64,000 bases of DNA from CAWCOU01 sp963797335 (GCA_963797335.1 CAWCOU010000006.1:186001-250000), one strand, 5' to 3'; shown: positions 26,774 to 36,890, numbered from the stretch's first letter. Notes: a model not told the origin generated them from the letters alone. Program-made: numbers and translations.

Positions 26774-27361
26774 ATGAAGTTATTGTTCGATTTTTTCCCC
26801 ATTTTTTTGTTTTTCATCGCTTTCAAAGTTTTTGACCATAACATCTATATCGCCACTGCCACGACGATGGCTGCCTCTTTATTGCAGGTGCTGGTCTATT
26901 GGCTAAAGCACCGGAAATTTGAGATGCTCCATCTCATCACCTTGGTCATTGTGGTGCTGCTCGGAAGTATTACCTTATTATTACATAATGACTTATTTAT
27001 CAAATGGAAACCTACGGCGATTTATTGGTTGTTCGCATTCGTCTTTTTTATTAGCAGCTATATCAGTAAAAAACCGCTGATCCAACGCGTGTTAGATAGT
27101 CAAATGAGTTTGCCGGATGCCATATGGCGGCGACTTAATTTTAGTTGGGTAGTGTTTTTTACGGTGATGGGCGCGGTTAATATCTATATTGTTTACCATT
27201 TTAGCACCAATACCTGGGTTAATTTTAAGCTATTTGGCACGCTAGCCTTAACGGTTTTATTTATCATTGCACAAGCGTTTTATATGTCAAAATTTATCGC
27301 AGAGCATACGGTTGCGCACAAAGCAATTCCCAACCCTAAACGGCGAACCGATGACCTCTGA
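26774..27361 (+). CDS. yciB: Inner-membrane protein YciB (septation protein A family)
   Basis: A 195-residue, very hydrophobic protein with about five or six membrane helices. The start MKLLFDFFPIFLFFIAFK, then ATATTMAASLLQV, RWKPT-like KWKPTAIYW and NFSWVVFFTVMGAVNIYI are characteristic of YciB/IspZ, an inner-membrane protein linked to envelope maintenance and division. The BolA-like gene overlaps its end by 11 bases. A TATAAT at 26690-26695 in the divergent region may be its -10 element, with only a weak -35. Confidence 0.92.
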   Translation: MKLLFDFFPIFLFFIAFKVFDHNIYIATATTMAASLLQVLVYWLKHRKFEMLHLITLVIVVLLGSITLLLHNDLFIKWKPTAIYWLFAFVFFISSYISKKPLIQRVLDSQMSLPDAIWRRLNFSWVVFFTVMGAVNIYIVYHFSTNTWVNFKLFGTLALTVLFIIAQAFYMSKFIAEHTVAHKAIPNPKRRTDDL

Positions 27362-27617
27362 TGAACGCATACAGGCGATTCGTGATCGCCTTACTTCTCA
27401 ATTAACGCCTTCGTACTTGCAGATCACCGACGATAGTCATAAACACCTGGGCCATGTCGGTGCGCAAAGTGGCGCCGGGCATTTTCAAGTCGACATTGCT
27501 TCACTGAAATTCCAGGGCCAGACCACCATTAAATGCCATCGCCTGGTTTATGATTGCTTGACCGATTTAATCGGCCCAGAAATTCATGCGCTCAGCATCC
27601 AATTGCATAAAAATTAA
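27351..27617 (+). CDS. BolA/IbaG-family protein
   Basis: The 88-residue product has the BolA fold wording ITDDSHKHLGHVGA, GHFQVDI, KCHRLVYDCLTDLIGPEIHALSI. BolA proteins work with monothiol glutaredoxins in iron-sulfur cluster handling and regulation. The conserved Cys/His in KCHRLVY are present. It overlaps yciB by 11 bases, so translation is coupled. In enterobacteria the BolA-like ibaG sits between mlaB and murA; that place is empty here (55743-55800). Confidence 0.9.
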   Translation: MTSDERIQAIRDRLTSQLTPSYLQITDDSHKHLGHVGAQSGAGHFQVDIASLKFQGQTTIKCHRLVYDCLTDLIGPEIHALSIQLHKN

Positions 27618-27725
27618 GTAACAGCTCACACCTTAATATAACACCCACCTCCCGACGTCAAAACCATAATGTGGATACTTCACTAATGAATAGCTTCTGC
27701 CATATAGTCTGATACCATAAATTTC

Positions 27726-27772
27726 GTTACCATGTTGTCGCACCATAGTTTACGGTGCGACAACATGGTAAC
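27726..27772. repeat. Perfect 19-bp inverted repeat between convergent genes
   Basis: gttaccatgttgtcgcacc at 27726-27744 is perfectly mirrored by ggtgcgacaacatggtaac at 27754-27772 with a 9-base loop. It lies between the convergent BolA-like and kbl genes. No T run follows on either side, so it is not a canonical terminator, though it may stop or stabilise transcripts. Confidence 0.7.
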
Positions 27773-27833
27773 CAACTTCTTGGTAGATTGAGGGAGAGAG
27801 ACGCAGGCAGGCCGTCCGCGCTCCTGAAAGGAA

Positions 27834-29021
27834 TTAGATAATGTTTAGGACGCGGCCTACTTTGGCGAAGGCGGTGATGGCTTGGTCTAGTTGAGCGCGG
27901 TTGTGGGCGGCGGACATTTGGGTGCGGATGCGCGCTTGGCCTTGGGGCACTACGGGGTAGGAGAAGCTAATCACGTAAATACCCTCCGCTAATAATTGCT
28001 CGGCCATTTGCGCAGACAGCTTGGCGTCACCCAATAATACCGGAATAATCGGGTGATCACCGGGTACCAGTTTGAAGCCTAGTTTCGTCATTTCCTGCCG
28101 AAAATACTCACTATTCGTTCGTAGTCGGTTACGTAATTCGTGGCCATCTTCCAGCATGTCTAATACGGTTAATGAAACAGCTGTAATCGGGGGTGCCAAG
28201 GTATTGGAAAATAAGTAGGGGCGAGAGCGTTGCCGTAAATAGTCGATAATGGGTTTTCGACCACTGGTGTAACCACCCGAGGCGCCTCCTAATGCTTTGC
28301 CCAGCGTCCCGGTTAGGATATCGATTCTATCCATTACTCCGCAATATTCATGACTACCTCTACCCTTGTCACCCATAAATCCAACCGCGTGAGAATCATC
28401 GACCATGACCAATGCCTGGTATTGGTCTGCTAAATCGCAAATTTTGGGTAGATTGGCCAGGATACCATCCATGGAAAAAACGCCGTCGGTGGCAATCAAT
28501 CGATAGCGACAATCTTTCGCTTCTTGTAACTTTTTTTCCAGGTCGTGCATGTCATTATTTTGGTAGCGAAAACGCTTTGCTTTGCTTAATCGAATGCCAT
28601 CAATGATGCTAGCATGATTCAAACTGTCGCTGATGATAGCGTCTTCTTCACCGAACAAGGTTTCAAATAAGCCGCCATTGGCGTCAAAGCATGAGGAGTA
28701 AAGGATAGTGTCTTCTGTGCCCAAAAACTGGCTTAATCGTTGTTCTAATTTTTTATGGACGGTTTGAGTACCACAGATAAAACGGACTGAAGACATGCCA
28801 TAGCCATATTCATCCAGGGCTTGTTTACCGGCGGCAATTAAGTCGGGGTGATCGGCCAATCCTAAATAATTATTGGCACAGAAATTAATGACCTGTTGAC
28901 CATTCTTGACAGTAATCGCCGCACGCTGCGGCGAACTAATGATTCGCTCTTCTTTATATAAACCGGATTGGCGCAACTCATCCAGTTGGGTATTCAGGTG
29001 ATTTAAAAAATGTTGGCGCAT
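27834..29021 (-). CDS. kbl: Glycine C-acetyltransferase (2-amino-3-ketobutyrate CoA ligase)
   Basis: A PLP enzyme of 395 residues that splits 2-amino-3-ketobutyrate with CoA into glycine and acetyl-CoA, the second step of threonine catabolism. NFCANNYLGLADHP, SSCFDANGGLFE, VDDSHAVGFMG and the lysine loop LTGTLGKALGGASGGY are all in place. aaggataaaattt precedes the ATG. Threonine dehydrogenase (tdh), its usual partner, is not adjacent; the gene stands alone here. Confidence 0.95.
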   Translation of the reverse strand: MRQHFLNHLNTQLDELRQSGLYKEERIISSPQRAAITVKNGQQVINFCANNYLGLADHPDLIAAGKQALDEYGYGMSSVRFICGTQTVHKKLEQRLSQFLGTEDTILYSSCFDANGGLFETLFGEEDAIISDSLNHASIIDGIRLSKAKRFRYQNNDMHDLEKKLQEAKDCRYRLIATDGVFSMDGILANLPKICDLADQYQALVMVDDSHAVGFMGDKGRGSHEYCGVMDRIDILTGTLGKALGGASGGYTSGRKPIIDYLRQRSRPYLFSNTLAPPITAVSLTVLDMLEDGHELRNRLRTNSEYFRQEMTKLGFKLVPGDHPIIPVLLGDAKLSAQMAEQLLAEGIYVISFSYPVVPQGQARIRTQMSAAHNRAQLDQAITAFAKVGRVLNII

Positions 29022-29123
29022 AAATTTTATCCTTAAGTTGTGGGGAAGGATTTTTTTGATTAATTCAATAATGCTACCTAGATGTGGCGGAAAGGGAGAA
29101 CAATATAATATATGGTCAAACCG

Positions 29124-30734
29124 CTATTTGTTCACGGGATGGTCATATTTGATGTTGGCGTGTTGCATGGCTTGTTTTGTATATAATGCATAATCCAAGC
29201 TTCCCCATTGCGTTGCCAGATCGGCGGTTGTTTTCTGACGCTGGGATGCTTCGGCAATAGCAGGCTTGCCATTCGTCACGCGATTAATCAGCACCACCAC
29301 ATAATCGCCATTGATCAATGCTGCGCCGCCAGAAGAAAATAATTGGGTCTTTGCCGGTGCAGGCAGGTTAAATGCGACACGTAAAATCGCAGCGGGGACG
29401 ATTAGGTTTACTCGGTTACTCTGCACCACTGTGCGCCAGGTAAAGTGATTTTCACTGGCTAAGGTGGCGGGGTTGGCACCTTGTTGAAGCCGTTGGATGA
29501 GTTGCTCACCTAAGGTTGCCGCCGCAGTTTGTGCGGCTTGTTGCTTCAGCTTTTCGACAATTTGCAGTTTTACTTCTGATAAAGGTCGTAGTACCGCTGG
29601 TTTATAATCGGCTATGCGCATCACTAAAGCGGATTGATTGTCTAAGGTCACTAAATCGCTGTTATTGCGTTGCTTTAGCACGTTATCGCTAAAGGCAATC
29701 TGCGCTATTTTGGGCTGAGCGAGTAAGCCCTTAGCACCACTCTGGCGAGTAAAATAGTCGCTGGCTTGCACAGGCAGGCCCAAGGTTTCAGACGCTACTT
29801 TCAAGGTGTCGGGGTTGGTATAGGTTAAGTTCGCCAACTGATCGCTATCGCTTGCTAATAATTGTTCCAATTTTTGCTGGCGCAAGGTCTTGTCGATTTG
29901 CGCTTGCACGGCAGCCAGCGGTTGTACTTGGTTGGTTTTACTATCAAGAAAATTGGCTTTGTTGTCTTGGTAAAATTGCGCGATTTCTTGCGGAGTGACA
30001 GTCACCTTATTAGCCAGTGCTTCGGGTGATAGCAGTAAATAGGCTATTCGCACTTGTTCAGGAAGCATAAATTCTTGGCTGTGTTTCTGATAATAGGCTT
30101 GGATAGCTTCATCCGGCACCTTCGCCGTAGCCTGAAGTTGGCCGGCAGAAATCACGGTGTAATTAAAATCCCGCGTTTGATTGGCCAATGCTAACTGCTG
30201 GTTGGTTTCCGCTGGTAATGCAAATGCGGAATTCGAAATGCCAAATTGCATTTGCGCAACGATAATTTTTTGTCGTAAGTCATCGAAGAACGCTGGCAAA
30301 GAGCCAAATAAATCTTCGGCATAGCGTTGCACCATGGCGGGTGCGAATTGACCATTGAGCTGGAAAACCGGCAAGCTGGCGACAATGAGCCCCAGCTGTT
30401 CATCGGTCAGTAAAAATCCTGCTTTCACTGCCGCATCGTATAACACGCGCTGCTGTATCAATTGCGTTAATGCTTGTTGCTGGATTCGTTTCTGCGCATC
30501 GGGGTCGAGGAGGTTTTGGCCCGTATTATTGGCCAGTCGTCGAGTTAAAAATTTAGTGGCGGCAGCCCATTGTTCGGGAGTAACCTCACTACCGTTAACT
30601 TTCGCGACATTGCTTTGTTGATGACCGCTGCCTAGATAATATTGAATGCCAAAGAGAGCAAATGCCAAGCAAAGGATAGTTGCAATCACTGCAGCAATCC
30701 AGCCTTGTGCGTGTTTACGTAAGCTTTGCAACAT
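29124..30734 (-). CDS. ppiD: PpiD-like periplasmic chaperone lacking the parvulin domain
   Basis: The 536-residue product starts with one inner-membrane anchor (WIAAVIATILCLAFALFGIQYY), then a SurA_N-like chaperone domain (VAKVNGSEVTPEQW, QQALTQLIQQRVLYDAAVKAGF). It ends with the PpiD C-terminal region (LVMRIADYKPAVLRPLSEVK). E. coli PpiD is about 623 residues. Where its parvulin domain should lie (after about residue 225) the sequence passes straight to a short helical stretch, with no GGDLGW-type motif. It likely assists folding of exported proteins without isomerase activity. hupB and two tRNA genes lie upstream, matching the known hupB-ppiD order. Confidence 0.85.
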   Translation of the reverse strand: MLQSLRKHAQGWIAAVIATILCLAFALFGIQYYLGSGHQQSNVAKVNGSEVTPEQWAAATKFLTRRLANNTGQNLLDPDAQKRIQQQALTQLIQQRVLYDAAVKAGFLLTDEQLGLIVASLPVFQLNGQFAPAMVQRYAEDLFGSLPAFFDDLRQKIIVAQMQFGISNSAFALPAETNQQLALANQTRDFNYTVISAGQLQATAKVPDEAIQAYYQKHSQEFMLPEQVRIAYLLLSPEALANKVTVTPQEIAQFYQDNKANFLDSKTNQVQPLAAVQAQIDKTLRQQKLEQLLASDSDQLANLTYTNPDTLKVASETLGLPVQASDYFTRQSGAKGLLAQPKIAQIAFSDNVLKQRNNSDLVTLDNQSALVMRIADYKPAVLRPLSEVKLQIVEKLKQQAAQTAAATLGEQLIQRLQQGANPATLASENHFTWRTVVQSNRVNLIVPAAILRVAFNLPAPAKTQLFSSGGAALINGDYVVVLINRVTNGKPAIAEASQRQKTTADLATQWGSLDYALYTKQAMQHANIKYDHPVNK

Positions 30735-30780
30735 GGTTGTAGCAACTCATTTGGATATCATCGAGATTTTTGACAGAATT

Positions 30781-30857
30781 TGGCGGAGTGGACGGGACTC
30801 GAACCCGCGACCCCCGGCGTGACAGGCCGGTATTCTAACCAACTGAACTACCACTCC
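30781..30857 (-). tRNA. tRNA-Asp (GTC)
   Basis: On the minus strand a 77-base cloverleaf folds: acceptor GGAGTGG/CCACTCC, anticodon stem CCGGC/GCCGG around loop CTGTCAC (anticodon GTC), T-loop GTTCGAGTC, and an encoded CCA end. It is 6 bases from tRNA-Val. Confidence 0.95.
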
Positions 30858-30863
30858 AATTCA

Positions 30864-30939
30864 TGGTGGGTGCTGAGGGGATCGAACCCCCGACCCTCGC
30901 CTTGTAAGGGCGATGCTCTCCCAGCTGAGCTAAGCACCC
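30864..30939 (-). tRNA. tRNA-Val (TAC)
   Basis: A 76-base minus-strand cloverleaf: acceptor GGGTGCT/AGCACCC, D-loop AGCTCAGCTGGGAGAGC, anticodon loop CTTACAA (anticodon TAC) and T-loop GTTCGATCC, with CCA encoded. It is probably co-transcribed with the downstream tRNA-Asp. Confidence 0.95.
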
Positions 30940-31027
30940 AGTTAGAAAACTGCCGACATTTCTACTAGAAAGAAATGTTTACGCGTAAAGCAAATAAACA
31001 CTTAAATCCAGTGAAATGTCTGCCGAG

Positions 31028-31318
31028 TTATTTACTGTTCACCGCATCCTTAAATGCTTTGCCCGCTCGGAATCTCGGGTTTTTAGAAGCAGCAATTTTA
31101 ATAGCAGCCCCTGTTTGCGGATTACGTCCAGAACGTTCAGCGCGATGGCTGTATCCATAGGTACCAAAGCCGACAAAAACGACTTCGTCACCATTAGCCA
31201 CCCATTTCGTAATAAGATCCACCTTAGCGTCGAGTACTTCGGCGATGACAGTTTTTGCTAAGCCTGTTGACTCAGCGATTGCATTTACTAAATCAGTTTT
31301 ACTTCTTCGTTCAGCCAT
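31028..31318 (-). CDS. hupB: HU-family nucleoid protein
   Basis: A 96-residue DNA-bending protein. KTDLVNAIAESTGL at the start, the core VVFVGFGTYGYSHRAERSGRNPQTG, and the arm IKIAASKNPRFRAGKAFKDAVN are clear HU signatures. It compacts the nucleoid as a dimer. The ATG at 31318 follows gggga at a proper distance; the four extra upstream codons in the open frame are not needed. It lies upstream of the tRNA pair and ppiD on the same strand, the expected order; lon is not next to it. Confidence 0.93.
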   Translation of the reverse strand: MAERRSKTDLVNAIAESTGLAKTVIAEVLDAKVDLITKWVANGDEVVFVGFGTYGYSHRAERSGRNPQTGAAIKIAASKNPRFRAGKAFKDAVNSK

Positions 31319-31457
31319 GTGATTCCCCATTCATGTCCTGTTGTATTCTCAGGCATCCTAATGTTGCCCACCCAAAAGAGAAGACGTTATACCAACTGCG
31401 TGATTGCTATGTCAAGCACGGCAATGGTCAGTAGACTATAAATTTATTTTAATCATT

Positions 31458-32912
31458 TTATTTCTGCTCAGAATGCGTGCCGCCGACGGTGAGGGCATCG
31501 ATGCGCAAGGTCGGTTGGCCTACGCCAACAGGAACGCTTTGCCCATCTTTGCCGCAGACGCCAATACCCGAATCCAACGCTAAGTCATTGCCTACCATAC
31601 TGACGCGGGTAAGCACGTCAGGACCATTGCCGATGAGTGTAGCGCCTTTTACCGGGTGCGTAATGCGCCCATCTTCGATCATATAGGCTTCGCTGGTGGT
31701 AAACACAAATTTACCCGAGGTAATATCCACCTGCCCACCAGCAAAATTCACGGCATATAACCCGTGTTTAACGGAAGCAATAATCTCATCTGGAGGGTAG
31801 TTGCCAGCTAACATATAGGTATTCGTCATCCGTGGCAATGGCAGGTGGGCATACGATTCACGCCGCCCATTACCGGTGGGTTGCATACCCATTAAGCGCG
31901 CATTATGACGATCTTGCAGGTAACCCTTGAGGATACCATCTTCAATTAACACCGTGCATTGTGTGGGCGTGCCTTCATCGTCGACATTCAGTGAACCTCG
32001 GCGATTCGCCAGTGTGCCATCATCGACCACCGTGCACCCTGGCGACGCGACTCGCTCCCCTAGCCTACCGGAGAAAGCGGAAGTTTTCCGACGATTAAAA
32101 TCGCCTTCTAGGCCATGGCCAACGGCTTCGTGAAGTAACACGCCAGGCCAACCAGGCCCAAGCACCACTGGCAATATGCCGGCGGGTGCGTCTTTGGCAT
32201 CGAGGTTCACTTGAGCCAAGCGCACCGCTTCTCTGGCATATCCCAGGCCTCGTTCATTGTCCAGAAAATACTCGTAACCACAGCGACCACCGCCGCCGGC
32301 AAATCCTTGTTCACGACGACCTTGGTGTTCAATAATGACACTGATGTTTAACCTAACCAGCGGCCTGACGTCGGCCGTAAAATTGCCATCACTGCCAATA
32401 ATCAAAACGATTTCATAAGAGCCGGATAATCCAACATTCACTTGGCTAACGCGCGGGTCTTGGCGACGAGCTTCGGCATCCAGGGCATGCAGCAATTGAA
32501 TTTTTTCTGCTTCGGTCAGCGTCGACAAGGGATTGATGGGGTGATAAAAACGTCGGCTCATGGGCGTCGCGTGGTGGCTTAATACGGCATGGCGACCACC
32601 CTGCTGAGCAATGCTACGAGCCGCCTGCGCTGCTTGTTCCAATGCCGGTAACTGCAAGTCATCGGAATACGCAAAGCCGGTTTTTTCACCGCTGATCGCG
32701 CGTAGGCCGACGCCGCTGTCGATATGAAAACTGCCTTGCTTTACCAAGCCATCTTCTAAAATCCACGATTCTTGGTGAGCCGATTGTAAATACAAATCGG
32801 CGTAATTGATGGTCTTGCCCATCATTTTGCCTAGCACATGGTCTAGGGCATTCTCGGTTAAGCCTGCCGGTGAGAGTATCGTATCAACAGCAATTTGTAA
32901 GGTTGGGTTCAT
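31458..32912 (-). CDS. tldD: Metalloprotease TldD
   Basis: The 484-residue product contains the zinc motif HEAVGH at 261-266 within LLHEAVGHGLEGDFNRRKTSAFSG and the late NTYMLAGNYPPDEIIASVKHGLY, both diagnostic of TldD. With TldE/PmbA it degrades small or modified peptides in the cytoplasm. No pmbA is in this window. It follows yhdP by 36 bases on the same strand, as in E. coli. Confidence 0.95.
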   Translation of the reverse strand: MNPTLQIAVDTILSPAGLTENALDHVLGKMMGKTINYADLYLQSAHQESWILEDGLVKQGSFHIDSGVGLRAISGEKTGFAYSDDLQLPALEQAAQAARSIAQQGGRHAVLSHHATPMSRRFYHPINPLSTLTEAEKIQLLHALDAEARRQDPRVSQVNVGLSGSYEIVLIIGSDGNFTADVRPLVRLNISVIIEHQGRREQGFAGGGGRCGYEYFLDNERGLGYAREAVRLAQVNLDAKDAPAGILPVVLGPGWPGVLLHEAVGHGLEGDFNRRKTSAFSGRLGERVASPGCTVVDDGTLANRRGSLNVDDEGTPTQCTVLIEDGILKGYLQDRHNARLMGMQPTGNGRRESYAHLPLPRMTNTYMLAGNYPPDEIIASVKHGLYAVNFAGGQVDITSGKFVFTTSEAYMIEDGRITHPVKGATLIGNGPDVLTRVSMVGNDLALDSGIGVCGKDGQSVPVGVGQPTLRIDALTVGGTHSEQK

Positions 32913-32948
32913 GCCATTCTCATATTATGTTTAGCCAGTTACACAAAA

Positions 32949-35900
32949 TCAGGCGAGTAAGTGTTTTTGGAGAGTCGGTATTGCTGTTTTTTGTTCTAAC
33001 AGTGACATTTTGACAATCGAAGGATTACTCCACGTTCCCGTCACTTGGTAGGTATGGCTAGTAATGTGATTGACCACGCCACCTAACACTTTATTGGCTA
33101 CCCAGGCAGCTGCACCGACAACCGGGCCAGCAGCAAGCGCGGCGGCCACGGGAATGCTGGACGTCACATACGGCGTCACCGTAAGTTGCAAATTATAATC
33201 TTGTGTGCCTAAGCCAATACGTCCTTTCGCTTCTACTTTGGCGACAGGCCCGTTGAGATAAATATTCTGAGTGACGGCATTACCATTGTTTATGACAAAA
33301 TCACCCTTTATCTTATCAAAACTAAATCCTTGCGTGAATAAATCACTAAAGTCTAACGTTAGCCGACGCGGCAGGTTTTGCAAGCTGAGCAAGTTTAGCA
33401 CTCGCCCTAATCCCATTTCCGCCTCCGTACCTTGGCCCATATTGATAATGCGACCATCGTTTACCTGCATAGAGAAATTGCCATTCATGGCTTTAGTATC
33501 GGGATGGTAGGCAGGCCCCGGCCACGATAACACAAAAGAGGCTCCGCCATTGCCTCCGACCAATCGCTGGCTAACTCCCCAGGATTTGAACGTGGCTCCT
33601 AAGTCTCGTGCTTGCATCGTACCGGTGATGCCGGTTTGTGCACCATTATTACCACCTTGCCAACGCCCACGGGCCTGCAGCGTGAAATCAGAAGTACTCA
33701 AATTAAATTGATTGATAAACAAAGTGCTGCTTTGTGTGGTGGTCACCAATGTTAATTTACCTAATCGTTTGGCGCCATAAAATAAATTTTGAACGGTGAG
33801 ATTAAGGGGTGGAATTTTGCTAGGGTTTACAGCGGCGTTACTTTCGTTATTATTTTCACTGGAGCCAGGAACAATTACGTAACGTTGAAAATTACCCTGA
33901 ATACCTTGTTGAGAGAATCGGGTGGGTAATAACAAACTACCAATGACAGTCGGGCTATAGATTTGCACAAGCCAACCATTATTCTGCGCTTGCATTTGGA
34001 TATTCGCCTGATCCAACGTCATACCGGCTATTTTGAGCTGATTAAAATCGAGATTGACTCGTTGAATGGGTATGGGTGTGGAAGCCGTTGCTTGCGCTCC
34101 CTTTGATTGCAGAGAAGTCAACAATTCACTGATTTCTGACTCATCGAGACTATTGATTTGGCCTGTTATCTGTAATCCAGACGCTTGCGGTAAGCTTGTT
34201 TTGCCAGAGCCAAAACGTATATCGCCACTGTTCAAAGACCATGCTTTCGTTTTGGCATTCGATTGCAATGACAGCGCAGCTGCCAATCGATTGGCGTAAT
34301 TCCCGGTAATGACCAATGGTTTGCCAGCAGCAGCTAGATTGACTTCAACATGGGTGGGTGTTTTTTCCACAGCGGATTTTTTTAAAGGCTCTGGCAAGTT
34401 AATCGCGACACCTGTTAAATCAGAATCTACGGTGAGTCGTGTATTGGTTTGCTTAGCAGTTTTATTGATAATCAACTGCCCTAAGAACGGAGTTTGGCCT
34501 TGGATAAATTTCGTTAAAAATTCGGCGGAATATAATTTACTCAACTGCGCAATTGGCGCGACGCTGGTGGCGGCAATCACCGTGGTGCTGGCCTCATCAT
34601 TCCCTGGTTTAGTCGCGATGTGAATCGATACCGGTTGTCCCAGCCATTGCCCTTGTAAATTGTCTGATTGGAAACTGTGTTCGGTAAAATGCAACCCACC
34701 TTGCAACGATTGAATGGCGATGCGCCATTGTGGCATAGCCAAACTGCCACCCGGCGCTAAACTCATATCGCCATTGAGTTGCAAGGGTGGGTTTTGCGGA
34801 TGTAATGGATAGCTCAGCTCTATTTTACCCGAGGCAGCGCCGTGTAATTGCATGCCTTCGAAGGCGTGACCAAATTTTTGCTGCAAAGGGGTTTCTTGAA
34901 TAAAACGCAAGGCATCACCGGCATCTGCGGCCAAACTGCCTTGCACTGTGACGGGCGAATGCAAGACATCGTCAATTTCAGCATGAACCGGTTGGGTGGG
35001 TAGTCCTAACACATTTACCGTGGGTGCATCGAACGTTAGCCGAGCATTGTCCATTTTTAAATCACCCGAAATATCGTTGATATGAGGCCAGGCTGCTGCG
35101 TATTGAAAGTTCAGTTGATCGACATGAGTGAGCAGTTCAAAATGCCCTGAGTGGTCATAGAACGGGAAATGTTTGATTGGACCTTGCAGCAGAATACTAC
35201 CTTGGGCACTCTTGCCGGAAACAAAAGCTTCGGTAAGCCAGTGCGCAAATTTGGGGCTTATCGCTTTGTCTGGAACATAGTGGCGAAGCTGCGCTAGATC
35301 GACGGCGGTAAATTTGGCCAATAACCTCAGCGTTGGATTATCTGGATACGCGTAAAAATCGGCATCGGCTTGGACATGAAAAACCGGGTCTTGCAGATTT
35401 AAATCACTGATCTGAACACCCCAGCCATCTTGGGATTTCAGCCATTGCACCTTCGCCTGATACTGAGTGAGGTGAAAAGGACGACTCCATATACGCGGTG
35501 TATACACCAACACATCATTCCCTTGTAACTGCAACTCGCCCGCTGTCTCGTTTAATCGAACATGACCATTTAAATTTTGTACGCCGGGAATCTGCTGCGA
35601 GGCCTGCCATGAAAGCTCGTTTAAATCCGCTGCGGCAGAAACCTGATGCTGCGCTGGCTTAGCTGATGACGGCGCTGATGTCACTTCATCACGGACAATG
35701 AAGTTTTTAATTTCTCCGTTCGGCGCCAGTGTTTGCCACTTTGTCAAATTCGCAGCCGTCATCTGGGGAATCAGCGGGAATAATTCCCCTAGTTGCCGCA
35801 ATGAGAGCTGATCACCTCGCAATACCTGCACCATGGTTTGCTGTGAGCTACGGTGAGATTGCGCACTAAGCTGCGTCAATGGCCAGCGCTGGTTGTTCAG

Positions 35901-36890
35901 AACCAATTGCACCGAATCCGCCGCAAAATTCCAATCTTTGCCCTGCCGCTGCCAGGCCGTATTGGCGACCAGTGAGTTAATTGTCCACGGCGTCGCTGTG
36001 TTCACAACGGATGGCTGAGCATTTTTTTGCAATTGCAATTGTTTAAGGACAAATTCACTTTGAATGGTTTGAAAGCTCTGGTTACTCCAGGTTGCCCATA
36101 CGCGTAAATGGGGGAACTGACCTTGAGTTAACTGCCAATCGTGCCAATGCTGGTTTTTCAAAAATAAGGCTAAATCCAACTGACGGGCGTAAAGATAGGC
36201 TTTAGCGCTTACCCCACGCTCAAATAAATGCCCTTGGATTTGAATGACGAACCGCAATCGAGCCGGTATTTTTTCAGCGATGGTCACCAAACCAATCACT
36301 TGTCGTTGAAAAATGCCGCGGGTTAATTCTATTTGCAGGTCGGTCAACGGTAATACCATGCCGTTTTGACCATACCAATCCACTTCCACTTGATCGAGCA
36401 GAATATCCCCTTGCGCATCCAACCATTTTAAGGCGGATTGAATGGGTCCGTGCATGGCTTTATTGGGCGCAAGTTGTAATTTTATGCCGTTGATATCGAA
36501 GAAATGATTATCCAGTTGATGGATCACTAAACGTGTTCCTGTAATATGAAACTGGCTGGGAATAATGCGTTGGTAAATTAGACTGGGAATCAGTTTGATG
36601 CCAATTTGACAGTGGGCAACTTTCAAGATGGGGTTTTTCGTTTCGGTATCATACACCACTAAATTATCGAGGCTGATGGTGGGGTGCAAGCCCCGCCAAC
36701 TGGCGGTGATTTTTTGTACAGAAACAGGTTTATGGATGACGTTACTGGCCCATTGTTGAATTTCTGGGCGATAGTTATTAATAAACGGAAAAGCAGCCCG
36801 TAAAGCCCCGGCGAGAATCACGATAAGGACCAGGGCAATGAACAGCACTTCCCCCAGTAATTTCACCCATTTAATACGGAAAATGTTCAC
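32949..36890 (-). CDS. yhdP: AsmA-like envelope protein YhdP
   Basis: A very large protein (1313 residues) anchored by one N-terminal helix (LFIALVLIVILAGALRAAF) with a long periplasmic beta-rich body ending in an AsmA-type region (NFSMQVNDGRIINMGQGTEAEMGLGRVLNLLSLQNLPRRL, residues about 1125-1165). This is the YhdP/TIGR02099 family, an AsmA-type bridge thought to move phospholipid to the outer membrane. It begins with GTG. It is between mreD and tldD on one strand, the standard gammaproteobacterial order. Confidence 0.92.
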   Translation of the reverse strand: MNIFRIKWVKLLGEVLFIALVLIVILAGALRAAFPFINNYRPEIQQWASNVIHKPVSVQKITASWRGLHPTISLDNLVVYDTETKNPILKVAHCQIGIKLIPSLIYQRIIPSQFHITGTRLVIHQLDNHFFDINGIKLQLAPNKAMHGPIQSALKWLDAQGDILLDQVEVDWYGQNGMVLPLTDLQIELTRGIFQRQVIGLVTIAEKIPARLRFVIQIQGHLFERGVSAKAYLYARQLDLALFLKNQHWHDWQLTQGQFPHLRVWATWSNQSFQTIQSEFVLKQLQLQKNAQPSVVNTATPWTINSLVANTAWQRQGKDWNFAADSVQLVLNNQRWPLTQLSAQSHRSSQQTMVQVLRGDQLSLRQLGELFPLIPQMTAANLTKWQTLAPNGEIKNFIVRDEVTSAPSSAKPAQHQVSAAADLNELSWQASQQIPGVQNLNGHVRLNETAGELQLQGNDVLVYTPRIWSRPFHLTQYQAKVQWLKSQDGWGVQISDLNLQDPVFHVQADADFYAYPDNPTLRLLAKFTAVDLAQLRHYVPDKAISPKFAHWLTEAFVSGKSAQGSILLQGPIKHFPFYDHSGHFELLTHVDQLNFQYAAAWPHINDISGDLKMDNARLTFDAPTVNVLGLPTQPVHAEIDDVLHSPVTVQGSLAADAGDALRFIQETPLQQKFGHAFEGMQLHGAASGKIELSYPLHPQNPPLQLNGDMSLAPGGSLAMPQWRIAIQSLQGGLHFTEHSFQSDNLQGQWLGQPVSIHIATKPGNDEASTTVIAATSVAPIAQLSKLYSAEFLTKFIQGQTPFLGQLIINKTAKQTNTRLTVDSDLTGVAINLPEPLKKSAVEKTPTHVEVNLAAAGKPLVITGNYANRLAAALSLQSNAKTKAWSLNSGDIRFGSGKTSLPQASGLQITGQINSLDESEISELLTSLQSKGAQATASTPIPIQRVNLDFNQLKIAGMTLDQANIQMQAQNNGWLVQIYSPTVIGSLLLPTRFSQQGIQGNFQRYVIVPGSSENNNESNAAVNPSKIPPLNLTVQNLFYGAKRLGKLTLVTTTQSSTLFINQFNLSTSDFTLQARGRWQGGNNGAQTGITGTMQARDLGATFKSWGVSQRLVGGNGGASFVLSWPGPAYHPDTKAMNGNFSMQVNDGRIINMGQGTEAEMGLGRVLNLLSLQNLPRRLTLDFSDLFTQGFSFDKIKGDFVINNGNAVTQNIYLNGPVAKVEAKGRIGLGTQDYNLQLTVTPYVTSSIPVAAALAAGPVVGAAAWVANKVLGGVVNHITSHTYQVTGTWSNPSIVKMSLLEQKTAIPTLQKHLLA

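Noticed and set aside
30781..30939. Open frame of 62 residues on the plus strand (30780-30968)
   Set aside because: It is the antisense of two tRNA genes, which often gives such spurious frames.
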